Below, in pieces: positions 1 to 8,941 of a stretch of DNA of 64,000 nucleotides. The DNA is from DATFDN01 sp963767645 (lineage in GTDB: Bacteria; Pseudomonadota; Alphaproteobacteria; Acetobacterales; Acetobacteraceae), in contig CAVYEW010000001.1 of the NCBI GenBank assembly GCA_963767645.1, positions 186,001 to 250,000 on the forward strand. Reading direction: 5' to 3'. Below the pieces are notes generated by a model that did no database searches, was not told the origin of the DNA, and worked only from the letters and a program-made list of their open reading frames with translations. Both the position numbers and the translations under genes were made by a program. Position 1 is the stretch's first letter, and every line of letters begins with the position of its first letter.

Positions 1-221
1 AAATGCACCACTGAGCGACTAGGTACGATCCGCTTGGTGACTCCCTCCCTCCAGGGATGACCCCCGGCCCGGCGTAGCGTATCGAACCCCCCGGCTGATG
101 GAGCTGGCTGCGCCCGGTATAACCTGTGCTTGGCCGGATCCGCTAGGGTTTGAGCCAAACTCATGCCGGTTGACACGCGTCGCCAAGCCCGACCACCTTC
201 CGGCGCAAACGGGGTCGCATC
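1..221. other. Non-coding stretch upstream of the SDR gene
   Basis: No reading frame here looks like a real protein; the open frames overlapping it are continuations of shadows of the SDR gene. A TTGACA-like hexamer lies near 171-176, but no convincing -10 partner was seen, so no promoter is called. Confidence 0.4.
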
Positions 222-971
222 ATGCCAGCACGCCTACAGGGAAAGACGGCCTTCGTCACCGCCGCCGGACAGGGCATTGGCCGGGCCACCGCGCTCGCCT
301 TCGCCCAGGAAGGCGCGCGGGTCATCGCCACCGACGTGAACGAGGACGCTCTCCGCGCCATCGCCTCCGAGACGATCCGCGCGGCGCGGCTGGACGTGCT
401 CGACGCCGAGGCGGTGGCGCGCGCGGCGCGCGAGCACGGGCCGGTGGACATCCTGTTCAACTGCGCCGGCTTCGTCCATCAGGGCACCGTGCTGGACGCG
501 ACCGAGGATGAGTGGGGCCTGGCCTTCGACCTCAACGTCCGCTCGATGTTCCGCACCATCAAAGCGTTCGTGCCCGGTATGCTGGAGCGCGGCGGCGGGT
601 CTATCATCAACATGGCCTCCGCCGCCTCCTCGGTGAAGGGTGCGCCGCGCCGCTTCGTCTATGGCGCGACCAAGGCCGCCGTGATCGGATTGAGCAAGTC
701 CGTGGCCGCCGACTACGTGGCCCAGGGGATACGCTGCAATGCGATCTGTCCCGGCACCATCGCCACGCCCAGCCTGGAGGACCGCATCGCCGCCAACGCC
801 GCCGCCGAGGGCGGCACCGCGGCCGCGCGCGCCGCCTTCACCGCGCGCCAGGCGATGGGCAGACTGGGAGCGGCGGAGGAGATCGCCGCGCTGGCGGTCT
901 ATCTCGCCGGCGACGAATCGAGGTTCATGACGGGTCAGGCCGTGGTGATCGACGGCGGCTGGACGCTCTGA
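222..971 (+). CDS. SDR-family NAD-dependent dehydrogenase (DHRS6/BDH2-like; possible 2-keto-3-deoxy-L-fuconate dehydrogenase)
   Basis: A 249-residue classical short-chain dehydrogenase of normal length. The cofactor loop TAAGQGIG (residues 13-20) has Ala where the usual TGxxxGIG has its first Gly, as in the DHRS6/BDH2 clade. NCAG lies at 80-83, the catalytic Ser near 136-137 and YGATK at 147-151. Asp38 after the second strand suggests NAD rather than NADP. The next gene, 13 bases downstream, is an FAH-type hydrolase. In bacterial L-fucose/L-fuconate oxidation a DHRS6-like enzyme works just before a 2,4-diketo-3-deoxy-L-fuconate hydrolase, so that role is a reasonable inference. The rest of such a pathway is not in view. 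A hydroxybutyrate dehydrogenase role is the main alternative. Confidence 0.85.
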   Translation: MPARLQGKTAFVTAAGQGIGRATALAFAQEGARVIATDVNEDALRAIASETIRAARLDVLDAEAVARAAREHGPVDILFNCAGFVHQGTVLDATEDEWGLAFDLNVRSMFRTIKAFVPGMLERGGGSIINMASAASSVKGAPRRFVYGATKAAVIGLSKSVAADYVAQGIRCNAICPGTIATPSLEDRIAANAAAEGGTAAARAAFTARQAMGRLGAAEEIAALAVYLAGDESRFMTGQAVVIDGGWTL

Positions 972-984
972 GGGAGAAATCACC

Positions 985-1830
985 ATGAAGCTGCTCCGCT
1001 ACGGCCCGCCGGGCGCCGAGAAGCCGGCCATGCTCGATCGCGACGGCGCGATCCGCTGCCTCTCGTCCGTGGTGCGCGACATCGACGGGTTCGCGCTGTC
1101 GGATGCGGCGCTCGGCATGCTGCGCGGCATCAACCCGACCACCCTGCCCAAGGTGGAGGCGAACGTCCGGGTCGGTCCGTGCGTCGCGAGGCCGGTGAAC
1201 TTCGTCTGTATTGGGCTCAACTACGCCGACCACGCTGCGGAGACGAATTCGCCGATCCCGAAGGAGCCGATCGTCTTTCTGAAGTCGCTGTCCGCCTATT
1301 GCGGCCCGAACGACGACGTGAAACTGCCGCGCGGCTCGAAGAAGCTCGACTGGGAGGCCGAGCTTGGCATCGTGATCGGCAAGCTCGCGCGTTCCGTGCC
1401 GGAACACGAGGCGATGGACTATGTCGCCGGCTATTGCGTCTGCAACGACGTGAGCGAGCGCGAATACCAGCTGGAGCGCGCCGGCACCTGGGACAAAGGC
1501 AAGGGCTGCGACACGTTCGGCCCCACCGGCCCCTGGATGGTCACCAAGGACGAGGTGCCCGACCCGCAGAACCTGCGCCTGTGGTGCGAGGTGGACGGCA
1601 AGATGATGCAGGACGGCAGCACCAAAACCATGATCTTCGACTGCCGCAAGCTGGTCACGTATGTGAGCCACTTCATCACGCTTCATCCCGGCGACATCAT
1701 CTCCACCGGCACGCCCCCAGGCGTGGGCGCGGGCAAGAAGCCGGAGCCGGTGTTCCTGAAGGCGGGCCAGACGATGCGCCTGTCGGTCGAAGGCCTGGGC
1801 GTGCAGACGCAGCGCGTGGTGGAAGCGTAA
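985..1830 (+). CDS. Fumarylacetoacetate hydrolase (FAH) family protein
   Basis: A 281-residue FAH-fold enzyme with a short N-terminal domain and the FAH catalytic domain from about residue 70. GLNYADHAAE begins near residue 78. The metal ligands appear to be Glu124 and Glu126 (DWEAELG) and Asp155 (CNDVSERE), and the typical ISTGTPPGVG loop lies near the C-terminus. The family cleaves carbon-carbon bonds of diketo acids or opens related substrates using Mg or Mn. A GGGAGAA ribosome site precedes the ATG. Pairing with the upstream SDR suggests a 2,4-diketo-3-deoxy-sugar acid hydrolase. Members are often labelled ureidoglycolate lyase, which nothing here supports. Confidence 0.85.
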   Translation: MKLLRYGPPGAEKPAMLDRDGAIRCLSSVVRDIDGFALSDAALGMLRGINPTTLPKVEANVRVGPCVARPVNFVCIGLNYADHAAETNSPIPKEPIVFLKSLSAYCGPNDDVKLPRGSKKLDWEAELGIVIGKLARSVPEHEAMDYVAGYCVCNDVSEREYQLERAGTWDKGKGCDTFGPTGPWMVTKDEVPDPQNLRLWCEVDGKMMQDGSTKTMIFDCRKLVTYVSHFITLHPGDIISTGTPPGVGAGKKPEPVFLKAGQTMRLSVEGLGVQTQRVVEA

Positions 1831-1841
1831 CAGACACACCA

Positions 1842-3512
1842 TTGCGGCCGGCCCCCTCCCCCAACCCCCTCCCGCAAGGGGAGGGGGCTTCTCATGTCTA
1901 CGCCTCCCCTCCCCTTGCGGGAGGGGGCCGGGGGGAGGGGATTGTTCCGGTCCTCCTCCTCATCGTCCTCGCCACCCTGCTCCGCTTCGGCTTCGCCTGG
2001 GCGCTCGGCCTCGGCGTCGATGAAAGCTACATGGTCGCCGCCGGGCGCACGCTGAGCCTCGGCTATTTCGACCACCCCCCGGCGGCATGGTGGATGCAAT
2101 GGGGCGCCGCGCACCTGTTCGGGACCGAGGCGCCGGTCGCCGTACGGACGCCGTTCATCCTGGCGTTCGCGCTCTCGACATGGCTCATGTTCCGCCTCGG
2201 CGCAGCCATCGCCGGCACGCGCGCCGGGCTATGGGCGGCCATCGCGCTCACGCTCTCGCCGGTCTTCAGTGTGACCACCGGGACATGGGTGCTGCCTGAT
2301 GGTCCGCTTGATTGCGCGCTGCTCGGCGCCGCGCTGTGCCTGATCCATGCCCTGCCAGCGCGCGGACGAAGCGCCACTGTTTGGTGGGGAGGCGTCGGGC
2401 TCTGCGCCGGCCTGGCGCTGTTCTCCAAGTACACCGCAGTCCTGACGATCGGCGGCGCGTTCGCGTATCTTCTGGCAAGCTCCGCGCATCGGCGCTGGCT
2501 GGCACGCCCGCAGCCCTATGTCGCGGCGCTGCTGGCGTTCGCGGTCTTCTCGCCGGTCATCGCCTGGAACGCAGCCCATCACTGGGCCTCGTTCGCCTTC
2601 CAGGGCGAGCGCGCGACGGGCCTGCGGTTCCATCCGTGGCAGCCATTCGTGGTGCTCGCGGGCGAGGCGCTGTTCGTGCTGCCCTGGATCTGGCTACCGA
2701 TGCTGGCCGCCGCGTTCGCGGCGTTGCATCGCGGCGCGTCGGATTGGCGCGGCTTGCTGCTCTGCTGCCTTGGCGCACCGCCAATCCTCGCCTTCGCGCT
2801 GATCGCGCTCTGGTCGGGTGGGCGCGTGCTCTATCACTGGGCGGCACCCGGCTATCTCATGCTGTTCCCCCTGCTGGGCGCCTGGCTCGCCGAGCGACCT
2901 CGGCTCGGTCGCCGCGGTGCGGCGCTCACCGCTGGTTTCGTGCTGCTCGCGCTGGCGGTGCTTTGCACCCAGGTCCGGCTCGACTGGCTGCGCCCGGCGC
3001 TGGCCCACAGGGGTGGACGCGATCCGGACCTTGAAGCGATCGATTGGGCTTCGCTTCGCCGCGACCTCGATGTGCGCGGCCTGCTGACCGGTGGCACGAT
3101 CGTCGGCGTGCCCGACTGGCGCGATGCGGGCAAGATCGCCTACGCGCTCGGACCCGACATCACCGTGACCTGCCTCAGCGAAGATGCGCGTCAGTTCGGC
3201 TTCGTGGCGCCTGCTTCATCCTTCGTCGGCCGCGACCTGCTCCTGCTCGCGCCCGAGCATCCCGACCGCGCCCTCGCTTCTCTCGCCCCTCGGTTCGCGC
3301 GCGTCCAGACCCTCGCCCCCGCGCCAATCCGCCACGCCGGCCGTATCCTGGCCGAGGTGGCGGTGTTCCGGGGCGTCCTGCTCGCCTGGCCTCAGCCTCA
3401 GCCGCAGGCCAGCGCGTACACGTCGCCGCTGCCCGAGGGCAGGCGCAGCTCGGCCCAGCTCTCGCCGCCGTCCCTGGTTCCAAACACCTCGCCGGTCTTG
3501 GCCGCGAAATAG
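1842..3512 (+). CDS. GT39-family (ArnT/PMT-like) membrane glycosyltransferase
   Basis: A multi-pass membrane protein. The first membrane segment (about 1941-2010) is followed by the GVDESY motif, matching the Asp-Glu of the first periplasmic loop that is catalytic in GT39/ArnT enzymes. YFDHPPAAWW follows, then about ten further hydrophobic segments and a soluble C-terminal part. Such enzymes move sugars from polyprenyl phosphates to lipid A, proteins or glycans in the periplasm. The start is unclear: the only usual start codon in frame before the first membrane segment is TTG 1842, which would translate the inverted repeat. Otherwise ATT 1941, directly after GGGGAGGGG, would be needed. The 3' end overlaps the convergent Asp-box gene by 115 bases. 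Confidence 0.75.
   Translation: MRPAPSPNPLPQGEGASHVYASPPLAGGGRGEGIVPVLLLIVLATLLRFGFAWALGLGVDESYMVAAGRTLSLGYFDHPPAAWWMQWGAAHLFGTEAPVAVRTPFILAFALSTWLMFRLGAAIAGTRAGLWAAIALTLSPVFSVTTGTWVLPDGPLDCALLGAALCLIHALPARGRSATVWWGGVGLCAGLALFSKYTAVLTIGGAFAYLLASSAHRRWLARPQPYVAALLAFAVFSPVIAWNAAHHWASFAFQGERATGLRFHPWQPFVVLAGEALFVLPWIWLPMLAAAFAALHRGASDWRGLLLCCLGAPPILAFALIALWSGGRVLYHWAAPGYLMLFPLLGAWLAERPRLGRRGAALTAGFVLLALAVLCTQVRLDWLRPALAHRGGRDPDLEAIDWASLRRDLDVRGLLTGGTIVGVPDWRDAGKIAYALGPDITVTCLSEDARQFGFVAPASSFVGRDLLLLAPEHPDRALASLAPRFARVQTLAPAPIRHAGRILAEVAVFRGVLLAWPQPQPQASAYTSPLPEGRRSSAQLSPPSLVPNTSPVLAAK
1851..1940. repeat. GC-rich intergenic inverted repeat, copy 1
   Basis: Two arms face each other: CCCTCCCGCAAGGGGAGGG and its reverse complement CCCTCCCCTTGCGGGAGGG, separated by about 20 bases. 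Each arm is also partly self-complementary (CCCTCCC/GGGAGGG around GCAAGG), so the whole can form a cruciform or two hairpins. A second copy with the same arms but a different loop lies at 20150-20231. It follows the FAH stop and sits at the disputed start of the GT39 gene. Confidence 0.85.
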
Positions 3513-4423
3513 ACCTGCCCCGCGTCCTCCGGATGCAGCGCCAAGCCCATCGCCGTGTCATGCGGCGTGGTGGCGTCGAACCGCACCCAGTTCCGCCCGG
3601 CATCGGCGCTGCGCCAGAGCGAGCCGGTCCCTGAGGTGAAGGCCGGGCTGAGGCAGGCGTACATCACCTTGGGGTCGTGCGGCGAGACGCGCAGGTCGCG
3701 CCCATAGGTGTGCGGCGAGACCTTGCCCACCTCCATGTCCCGCCAGGTGCGGCCGGCATCGTCGCTGCTGAACAGCCCCATGCGCACCGCCAGATACACA
3801 CGTCCCGGCTCGGCCGGGGTGGTCGCGATGGCGTGGCCGTCGAGCATCCCCTCCGCCTCGCTGTCGCTCACGATCCGGCTCTTGAGGTGCGGCAGGCTCG
3901 CCTGGCGGGCGAGATCCTCGCCGGAATCCTCCCAGCTCTCCCCGCCGTCGCGCGAGCGCATCGCCCCGCCGACCTCCAGCGCCGCGTACAGCTCGCCGCG
4001 CCGTGTCGGATGCGGCGCGATGCGCATCACCCGGCAAGCGAAGCCCATGTTCACCCGTTCAGGCAGGTTCGGGTCGGGAAGGCGCCGGAAGCTCTCCCCG
4101 CCATCCTCGCTGCGATACACCCCGACCGGCGAGGCGCCGGCATACACCGTGCGCGGATCGGCCGGGTCGAAGGCGATCGACCACACCTGCACGCCGCGAT
4201 CCGGAAATCCCGTCCGCTGCCAGGTGCGGCCATGGTCAGCGCTGCGATAGACGCCGTCGGTCGTACCGGCATAGACCATGTCGGGCCGGCGCGGATCGAC
4301 CGTGATCGCCTGCGTCGCCTGATCGAGCGTGTGCTCCCACGCACCGCCCTCCCCGTCGCGCCGGAACAGCCCGCCGGCACCGCCGTCCTTCGCCGGGCGC
4401 AGGCCCGCATAGATCGTGGTCAT
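3398..4423 (-). CDS. Asp-box/BNR-repeat beta-propeller protein
   Basis: A 341-residue protein carrying about six Asp-boxes of the S-x-D-x-G-x-(T/S)-(W/F) type: SADHGRTW, SEDGGESF, SRDGGESW, SSDDAGRTW, SADAGRNW and TRDGGESW. They are spaced like the blades of a sialidase- or Ycf48-type propeller. No signal peptide or membrane segment is visible, so a cytoplasmic location is likely. There are no sialidase catalytic residues to recognise, so it should not be called a sialidase. Its start is 17 bases after the DUF1330 stop on the same strand, so the two are probably co-transcribed with the DUF1330 gene first. Function unknown. Confidence 0.75.
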   Translation of the reverse strand: MTTIYAGLRPAKDGGAGGLFRRDGEGGAWEHTLDQATQAITVDPRRPDMVYAGTTDGVYRSADHGRTWQRTGFPDRGVQVWSIAFDPADPRTVYAGASPVGVYRSEDGGESFRRLPDPNLPERVNMGFACRVMRIAPHPTRRGELYAALEVGGAMRSRDGGESWEDSGEDLARQASLPHLKSRIVSDSEAEGMLDGHAIATTPAEPGRVYLAVRMGLFSSDDAGRTWRDMEVGKVSPHTYGRDLRVSPHDPKVMYACLSPAFTSGTGSLWRSADAGRNWVRFDATTPHDTAMGLALHPEDAGQVYFAAKTGEVFGTRDGGESWAELRLPSGSGDVYALACG

Positions 4424-4440
4424 CGTCTCCTCCCCTTGTC

Positions 4441-4740
4441 TCAGGCCGGCGCGACGCCGTTCAGCAGGAAGGCATGGGTCCGTGCCGAACGCAGGCGCAG
4501 CGGCAGAATGTCTTGATATTGCTTGGAATGATACCAGTCGCGGGCGTCTTCCGGACTGTCGAACTCCAGCAGCACGAAGCGGTGCAACGGACGGTCGCCC
4601 TCTAGCCGCACCGGATCGCCGCCGCGGATCAGGAACCGGCCGCCGAACGGATGCAGCGTCGCGGCAACCAGCTTCCTGTACTCCTCGAATTGCGTCCGGT
4701 CGGTGATCTCCACTTCCGCCAGGACATATCCCTTGGTCAT
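4441..4740 (-). CDS. DUF1330 family protein
   Basis: A 99-residue protein with the DUF1330 layout. It opens with a YVLAEVEITD strand and a Tyr/Arg-containing helix, then GGRFLIRGG, then FVLLEFDSPEDARDWY and a short SxxYQDILPLR segment. This is a small ferredoxin-like (dimeric alpha-beta barrel) fold related to antibiotic-biosynthesis monooxygenase-type domains, with no established general reaction. ATG 4740 was chosen because it gives the canonical N-terminus; longer frames upstream only shadow the Ldh gene. It leads a two-gene unit with the Asp-box protein and is divergent from the Ldh-type dehydrogenase. Confidence 0.85.
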   Translation of the reverse strand: MTKGYVLAEVEITDRTQFEEYRKLVAATLHPFGGRFLIRGGDPVRLEGDRPLHRFVLLEFDSPEDARDWYHSKQYQDILPLRLRSARTHAFLLNGVAPA

Positions 4741-4854
4741 CGCCCTCTCCCGTATTTCAGCGCAGCCTAGGCTCGGTTGGCACCGCCTGGGAATACGTCT
4801 TCCCATCCGCTGCCCGGCGCCCGAAACTCCCGTCCGGCCATGGGAGGATCGAAC

Positions 4855-5907
4855 ATGCCCGTCGTGAAGCCGGACCATCTGACCGAGATCGCCAAGGCGC
4901 TGCTGATCGGCGCCGGCACGCCGGAGGACGAAGCGGCGACGGTGGCGCGCATGTCGATCGCCGCCAACCTCGCCGGCCACGACAGCCACGGCATCATCAT
5001 GATCCCGAGCTACATCGAGCGCGTGAAGGTGGGCCACATCGTCCCCGGCGCGCCGTGGACGATCGTGCAGGAGACGCCGGCCACCACCGTCATCGACGGC
5101 CATTGGGGCTTCGGCTACGTCGTCACCGAGCGCGCCATGCGCCTGACCATCGAGAAGGCGCGCACGCAGAACGTCGCCGCGGCCACGGTGTTCCGCCAGG
5201 GCCATATCGGCCGCCTCGCGACCTATCCGCTGATAGCAGCAGCGGAGGGCATGATCGCGATGATAACGGCCGATTCCGGTCGCAGCCCGAAGCAGGTTGC
5301 GCCGTTCGGCGGCGCCAAGGCGCGGCTCGGCACCAATCCGATCAGCTTCGCCGTGCCCTCGGACCTGGACGGCCCGCTGTTCCTCGATATGGCGACCTCG
5401 GGCGCGGCGGCCGGCAAGGTGTTGCTGGCGGTCGCCCGAGGCAAGCCGATCCCCGAGGGCTGGATCATCGATGCCGACGGCAAGCCCACGACCGATCCCC
5501 GCAAGCTGCGCCAGGGCGGGGCGCTGCTGCCGCTCGGCGGCGACGAGGGCTACAAGGGCTACGGCCTCGCCACGATGGTGGAGATCTTCTCCGGCCTGCT
5601 GACCGGCCTGGGCTTCGGCATCGACCCCCAAGGCCGCCACAATGACGGCTGCTTTATCGCCGTCTTCAAGGTCGCCGCGTTTCGCGACCTCGCCACCTTC
5701 AAGAAGGAAGTCGCCGACTTCGCGGCGTATTTGAAGGACACCCCGCCCGCCAAGGGCTTCGATCGCGTCTACTACCCCGGCGAGATCGAATACGAGCGCG
5801 AGCAGGAGCGGCGCAGGAACGGCATCCCGATCGAGGACGCCACCTGGGAGGTGTTGCGCAAGCTCGCCGGAGAATACGGTGTCGCGGAGCGGCTCGGTTT
5901 CCGATGA
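4855..5907 (+). CDS. Ldh-family (malate/L-lactate/ureidoglycolate-type) NAD(P)-dependent dehydrogenase
   Basis: About 350 residues, the usual length of the malate/L-lactate dehydrogenase type-2 family, which does not use a classical Rossmann fold. Motifs include HDSHGIIMIPSYIERV near the N-terminus, GRSPKQVAPFGGAKARLGTNP in the middle and GYKGYGLATMVE later. ATG 4855 was preferred because GGAGG sits 8-12 bases upstream; in-frame ATGs at 4777 and 4840 would add an unconserved leader. It overlaps the next gene by ATGA, so both are translated together. Substrates in the family range from sulfolactate to ureidoglycolate, and the exact one cannot be told. The molybdenum hydroxylase partner suggests a shared catabolic route. 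Confidence 0.85.
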   Translation: MPVVKPDHLTEIAKALLIGAGTPEDEAATVARMSIAANLAGHDSHGIIMIPSYIERVKVGHIVPGAPWTIVQETPATTVIDGHWGFGYVVTERAMRLTIEKARTQNVAAATVFRQGHIGRLATYPLIAAAEGMIAMITADSGRSPKQVAPFGGAKARLGTNPISFAVPSDLDGPLFLDMATSGAAAGKVLLAVARGKPIPEGWIIDADGKPTTDPRKLRQGGALLPLGGDEGYKGYGLATMVEIFSGLLTGLGFGIDPQGRHNDGCFIAVFKVAAFRDLATFKKEVADFAAYLKDTPPAKGFDRVYYPGEIEYEREQERRRNGIPIEDATWEVLRKLAGEYGVAERLGFR

Positions 5908-8195
5908 TCGCCATTGGCACCAACCAGCGCCGGCTGGAGGACCAGCGTTTCCTGACCGGCAAGGCCTGCTTCATCGACGACATCGCCCCGCCCGGAGCGC
6001 TGCATGGTATCGTGATCCGATCGCCGCACGCACACGCCGGGATCGAGGCGATCGAGACCGACGCGGCGCGGAAGATGGCGGGTGTGCGCGGCGTGTTCAC
6101 CGCCGCCGATCTCGATGGCGACGACATCGGCGTAATTCCCTGCACCGCGCAGATAGCAACCCTCGCGCCGATGATCGTGCCGCCACGTCCGGCCCTGGCG
6201 CGGAATCGTGTCCGGCATATCGGCGATCCGGTCGCCTTCGTGGTGGCGGACAGCCTTGCGCACGCACGAGATGCGGCCGAGTGCGTCCTTGTGCAGTATC
6301 AGCCTCTGCCAGCGGTAACGGATGCGCGCGACGCCCTGGCCGCGAGCGCACCGCTGCTGTGGGACCAAGCGCCGGGCAATCTCAGCTTCCGCTTCCAGAA
6401 AGGCGATCGGGCGGCGGTGACTGCCGCCTTCGCCGAGGCCGCGCATGTGGTCGAACTTGATCTGGTCAACAACCGCCTGATCGTGGCGCCGATGGAGACG
6501 CGCGGCGCGATCGGCTTGCACGATGCGGCGACGGACAGCCTCCACCTGATCGTAAGCGGCGCGGGCGTGCATGGCATCCGCGACGTGCTCGCCGACCGCA
6601 TCTTCGATCTCCCGCGCGCGCGTGTGCGGGTCAGCGCGCCCGATGTCGGCGGCGGGTTCGGCATCAAGAACGCGGTCTATCCGGAGCACGTCCTGCTGCT
6701 ATGGACAGCGCGCCGGCTCGGGCTCCCGGTCAAGTGGATCGCTGAGCGCGCCGAGGATTGCGCGTCTGCCGCGCAGGGGCGGGACAATCGCACGCGCGCG
6801 CGTCTCGCGCTGGACGAACACGGACGCTTCCTCGCGCTCGACGTGCAAACCATCGCCAATCTCGGCGCCTATGTCGCCGGCTTCGGGCCGGGCACCTCGA
6901 CCAACGCGCCGTCCACCGCGATGGGCGGCGTGTACGACATCCCGGCCGTGTTTATGGACGTTCGCGCCGCGTTCACCAACACCGTCCCGATCGATGCCTA
7001 TCGCGGGGCCGGCAAGCCGGAGGCGAACTATCTGATCGAGCGGCTGGTCGATGCCGCCGCGCGCCGTCTCTCCCTCGATCCCTTCGATCTGCGCCGGCGC
7101 AACATGATGTCGCGCTTCCCGCATCGTAGCGCGCTCGGCATCACCATCGACGGCGGACGCTTCGCAGCCAATCTCGATGCCGCCGAGGCCGTCGCCGATC
7201 GCGCCGGCTTCGCACGGCGCCGGGAGGAGTCGGCGCGGCGCGGAAGACTTCGCGGGCTCGGTATCGCCTGCTTCCTTGAAACCGCGCGCGGCCAGCCGAA
7301 CGAGGCGGCCGAGATCCGCTTCGAGCCGAATGGCACGGTAACGCTCCTCGTCGGCACCCAGTCGAACGGTCAGGGCCACGCGACCAGCTATCCGCAGATC
7401 GCCTCCGACCTGCTGGGCTTGCCTTTGTCGGCATTCCGCTACGTCCAGGCCGACACACAGGCCGTCGCGACCGGCGGCGGGCACGGCGGCGCCCGCTCCA
7501 TGCACATGGGAGGCGGGGCAATGGCGCAGGCAGCGGAGGCGGTGATCGCCAAGGGACGGGCCATCGCCGCGCGCATGCTGCAAGCCGCGCCCGAGTCCGT
7601 CGCCTTCGACGCCGGCCGGTTCACCGTCGCGAACGGCCGGGCGGTCGCTCTCCTGGACGTCGCGCGCGCCGCCGCCGACTTCGATGCGAGTCTCGATTCG
7701 CGCGCCGAGATCGCCGATGCCGCTTTCACCTTCCCCAATGGTTGCCATGTTGCCGAGGTGGAGGTCGACCCGGCAACTGGCGCGGTCACGCTGGAACGCT
7801 ATCTCGCCGTCGATGATTTCGGCCGGCTCATCAACCCGATGCTTACCGCCGGACAGGTGCAGGGCGGCGTCGCGCAAGGAATCGGCCAGGCACTGCTGGA
7901 GCGGACGGTCTACGATCCGGAAAGCGGCCAGCTCCTCAGCGGCACGTTCATGGACTACGCCATCCCGCGCGCGGCTGATCTGCCTGATCTTGAGATCAGC
8001 CTTCCCGGCACGCCGACAGAGGCGAACCCGCTTGGCGTCAAGGGTTCGGGCCAGGCGGGCGCGATCGCCGCACCGCAGACGGTGATGAACGCGATCCTCG
8101 ATGCGCTGGCGCCGGTGGGCGCCGCGCATCTCGACATGCCGGCGACTCCCGAAGCGGTGTGGCGCGCGCTGTCAGCCAGTGCGGAGCAGCCGTGA
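5904..8195 (+). CDS. Xanthine dehydrogenase/aldehyde oxidase family molybdopterin-binding subunit
   Basis: A 763-residue large subunit of a molybdenum hydroxylase. Recognisable pieces are the N-terminal a/b hammerhead, VGGGFGIKN, AYRGAGKPEANY, GQGHATSYPQIA, GGGHGGARS and GVKGSGQAG. In this family the last motif normally reads GxGE and supplies the catalytic Glu base. Here the codon at 8052-8054 is CAG, giving Gln717. No FeS or FAD subunit lies nearby, so partners must be encoded elsewhere if the enzyme is a complete hydroxylase. It is coupled by ATGA to the Ldh-type dehydrogenase. The 3' end overlaps the convergent metallopeptidase by 24 bases. Confidence 0.88.
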   Translation: MIAIGTNQRRLEDQRFLTGKACFIDDIAPPGALHGIVIRSPHAHAGIEAIETDAARKMAGVRGVFTAADLDGDDIGVIPCTAQIATLAPMIVPPRPALARNRVRHIGDPVAFVVADSLAHARDAAECVLVQYQPLPAVTDARDALAASAPLLWDQAPGNLSFRFQKGDRAAVTAAFAEAAHVVELDLVNNRLIVAPMETRGAIGLHDAATDSLHLIVSGAGVHGIRDVLADRIFDLPRARVRVSAPDVGGGFGIKNAVYPEHVLLLWTARRLGLPVKWIAERAEDCASAAQGRDNRTRARLALDEHGRFLALDVQTIANLGAYVAGFGPGTSTNAPSTAMGGVYDIPAVFMDVRAAFTNTVPIDAYRGAGKPEANYLIERLVDAAARRLSLDPFDLRRRNMMSRFPHRSALGITIDGGRFAANLDAAEAVADRAGFARRREESARRGRLRGLGIACFLETARGQPNEAAEIRFEPNGTVTLLVGTQSNGQGHATSYPQIASDLLGLPLSAFRYVQADTQAVATGGGHGGARSMHMGGGAMAQAAEAVIAKGRAIAARMLQAAPESVAFDAGRFTVANGRAVALLDVARAAADFDASLDSRAEIADAAFTFPNGCHVAEVEVDPATGAVTLERYLAVDDFGRLINPMLTAGQVQGGVAQGIGQALLERTVYDPESGQLLSGTFMDYAIPRAADLPDLEISLPGTPTEANPLGVKGSGQAGAIAAPQTVMNAILDALAPVGAAHLDMPATPEAVWRALSASAEQP

Positions 8196-8873
8196 GCCAT
8201 CGCTGCGCAGCCAGGCGATCGCCTCGGCGCTGTGCGGCGTCAACCGCGCCACCAGCGCCCAGAAGCGCTTGCCGTGGTTCATGTGGCGCAGATGCGCGAC
8301 CTCGTGCGCCGCGACGTAGTCCTGAACGAAGTTGGGCGCCATCACTAGGCGCCAGGAGAACGCAAGCGAGCCGTCCGACGCGCAGCTTCCCCACCGCGTG
8401 CGCGTATCCTTGACCGACAGCCGACGTGGCATGGCGCCGATGCGCGCCGCCTTCGCCGCGACCAGCGCGGCCAGGCGGCGACGTGCTTCGCGGCGCAGGA
8501 AGTCCAGCACGCGGCAACGCAGGAACTCCGCCGCTCCGCTCACCCGCAGCTCGTCACCCTCGATCCATACGCCGCCGCGCGATGTAGGCAGATGGCGAAT
8601 ACGATGCGGCGTTCCGTCGATCGGTACTAGCGCGCCATCGATGAACGGCACCGTCTCGGGCAGCCGCGCGAGACGGTCCGCGACCCAGTCCGCATGGTTC
8701 ATCAGCAGCGCTACGCCCGCACCGCGCGCGGCCCGCATCGGCAAGGTGACGATGACGGCACCGCCGCAGGGGTCGATGCGAAGGCTGACGCGCCGTGCGC
8801 GCTGACTGCGGCGCCATTGGACGCGTGCCGGCCCGCCGGGCAGCGCGATAGTCTCAGCTTGCGGCAGCTCCAT
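8172..8873 (-). CDS. YgjP/SprT-like M48-type zinc metallopeptidase (DUF45)
   Basis: About 233 residues. The zinc motif HEVAHLRHMNHGKRFW supplies HExxH plus the downstream His, and the conserved TRWGSCASDGSLAFSWRLVMAP segment precedes it. This is the DUF45 family of small soluble proteins related to neutral zinc proteases. ATG 8873 was chosen; a TTG at 8885 would add four residues. It overlaps the 3' end of the molybdenum hydroxylase gene on the opposite strand. The biological substrate is unknown. Confidence 0.85.
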   Translation of the reverse strand: MELPQAETIALPGGPARVQWRRSQRARRVSLRIDPCGGAVIVTLPMRAARGAGVALLMNHADWVADRLARLPETVPFIDGALVPIDGTPHRIRHLPTSRGGVWIEGDELRVSGAAEFLRCRVLDFLRREARRRLAALVAAKAARIGAMPRRLSVKDTRTRWGSCASDGSLAFSWRLVMAPNFVQDYVAAHEVAHLRHMNHGKRFWALVARLTPHSAEAIAWLRSDGSRLLRTG

Positions 8874-8941
8874 TGCCGTCAACAAATGGCTGGACGGCCC
8901 GATTCGTCAACAATTTTCAGCGAGTCGAAGAGGAGAACCGA

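Noticed and set aside
1179..1841. N-terminal extension of the GT39 frame over the FAH gene
   Set aside because: This part is only the shifted reading of the FAH coding sequence and is Arg/Gly-rich nonsense.
3398..4423. Sialidase activity for the Asp-box protein
   Set aside because: Asp-boxes are structural and common in other propellers; no sialidase catalytic arginine triad or signal peptide is seen.
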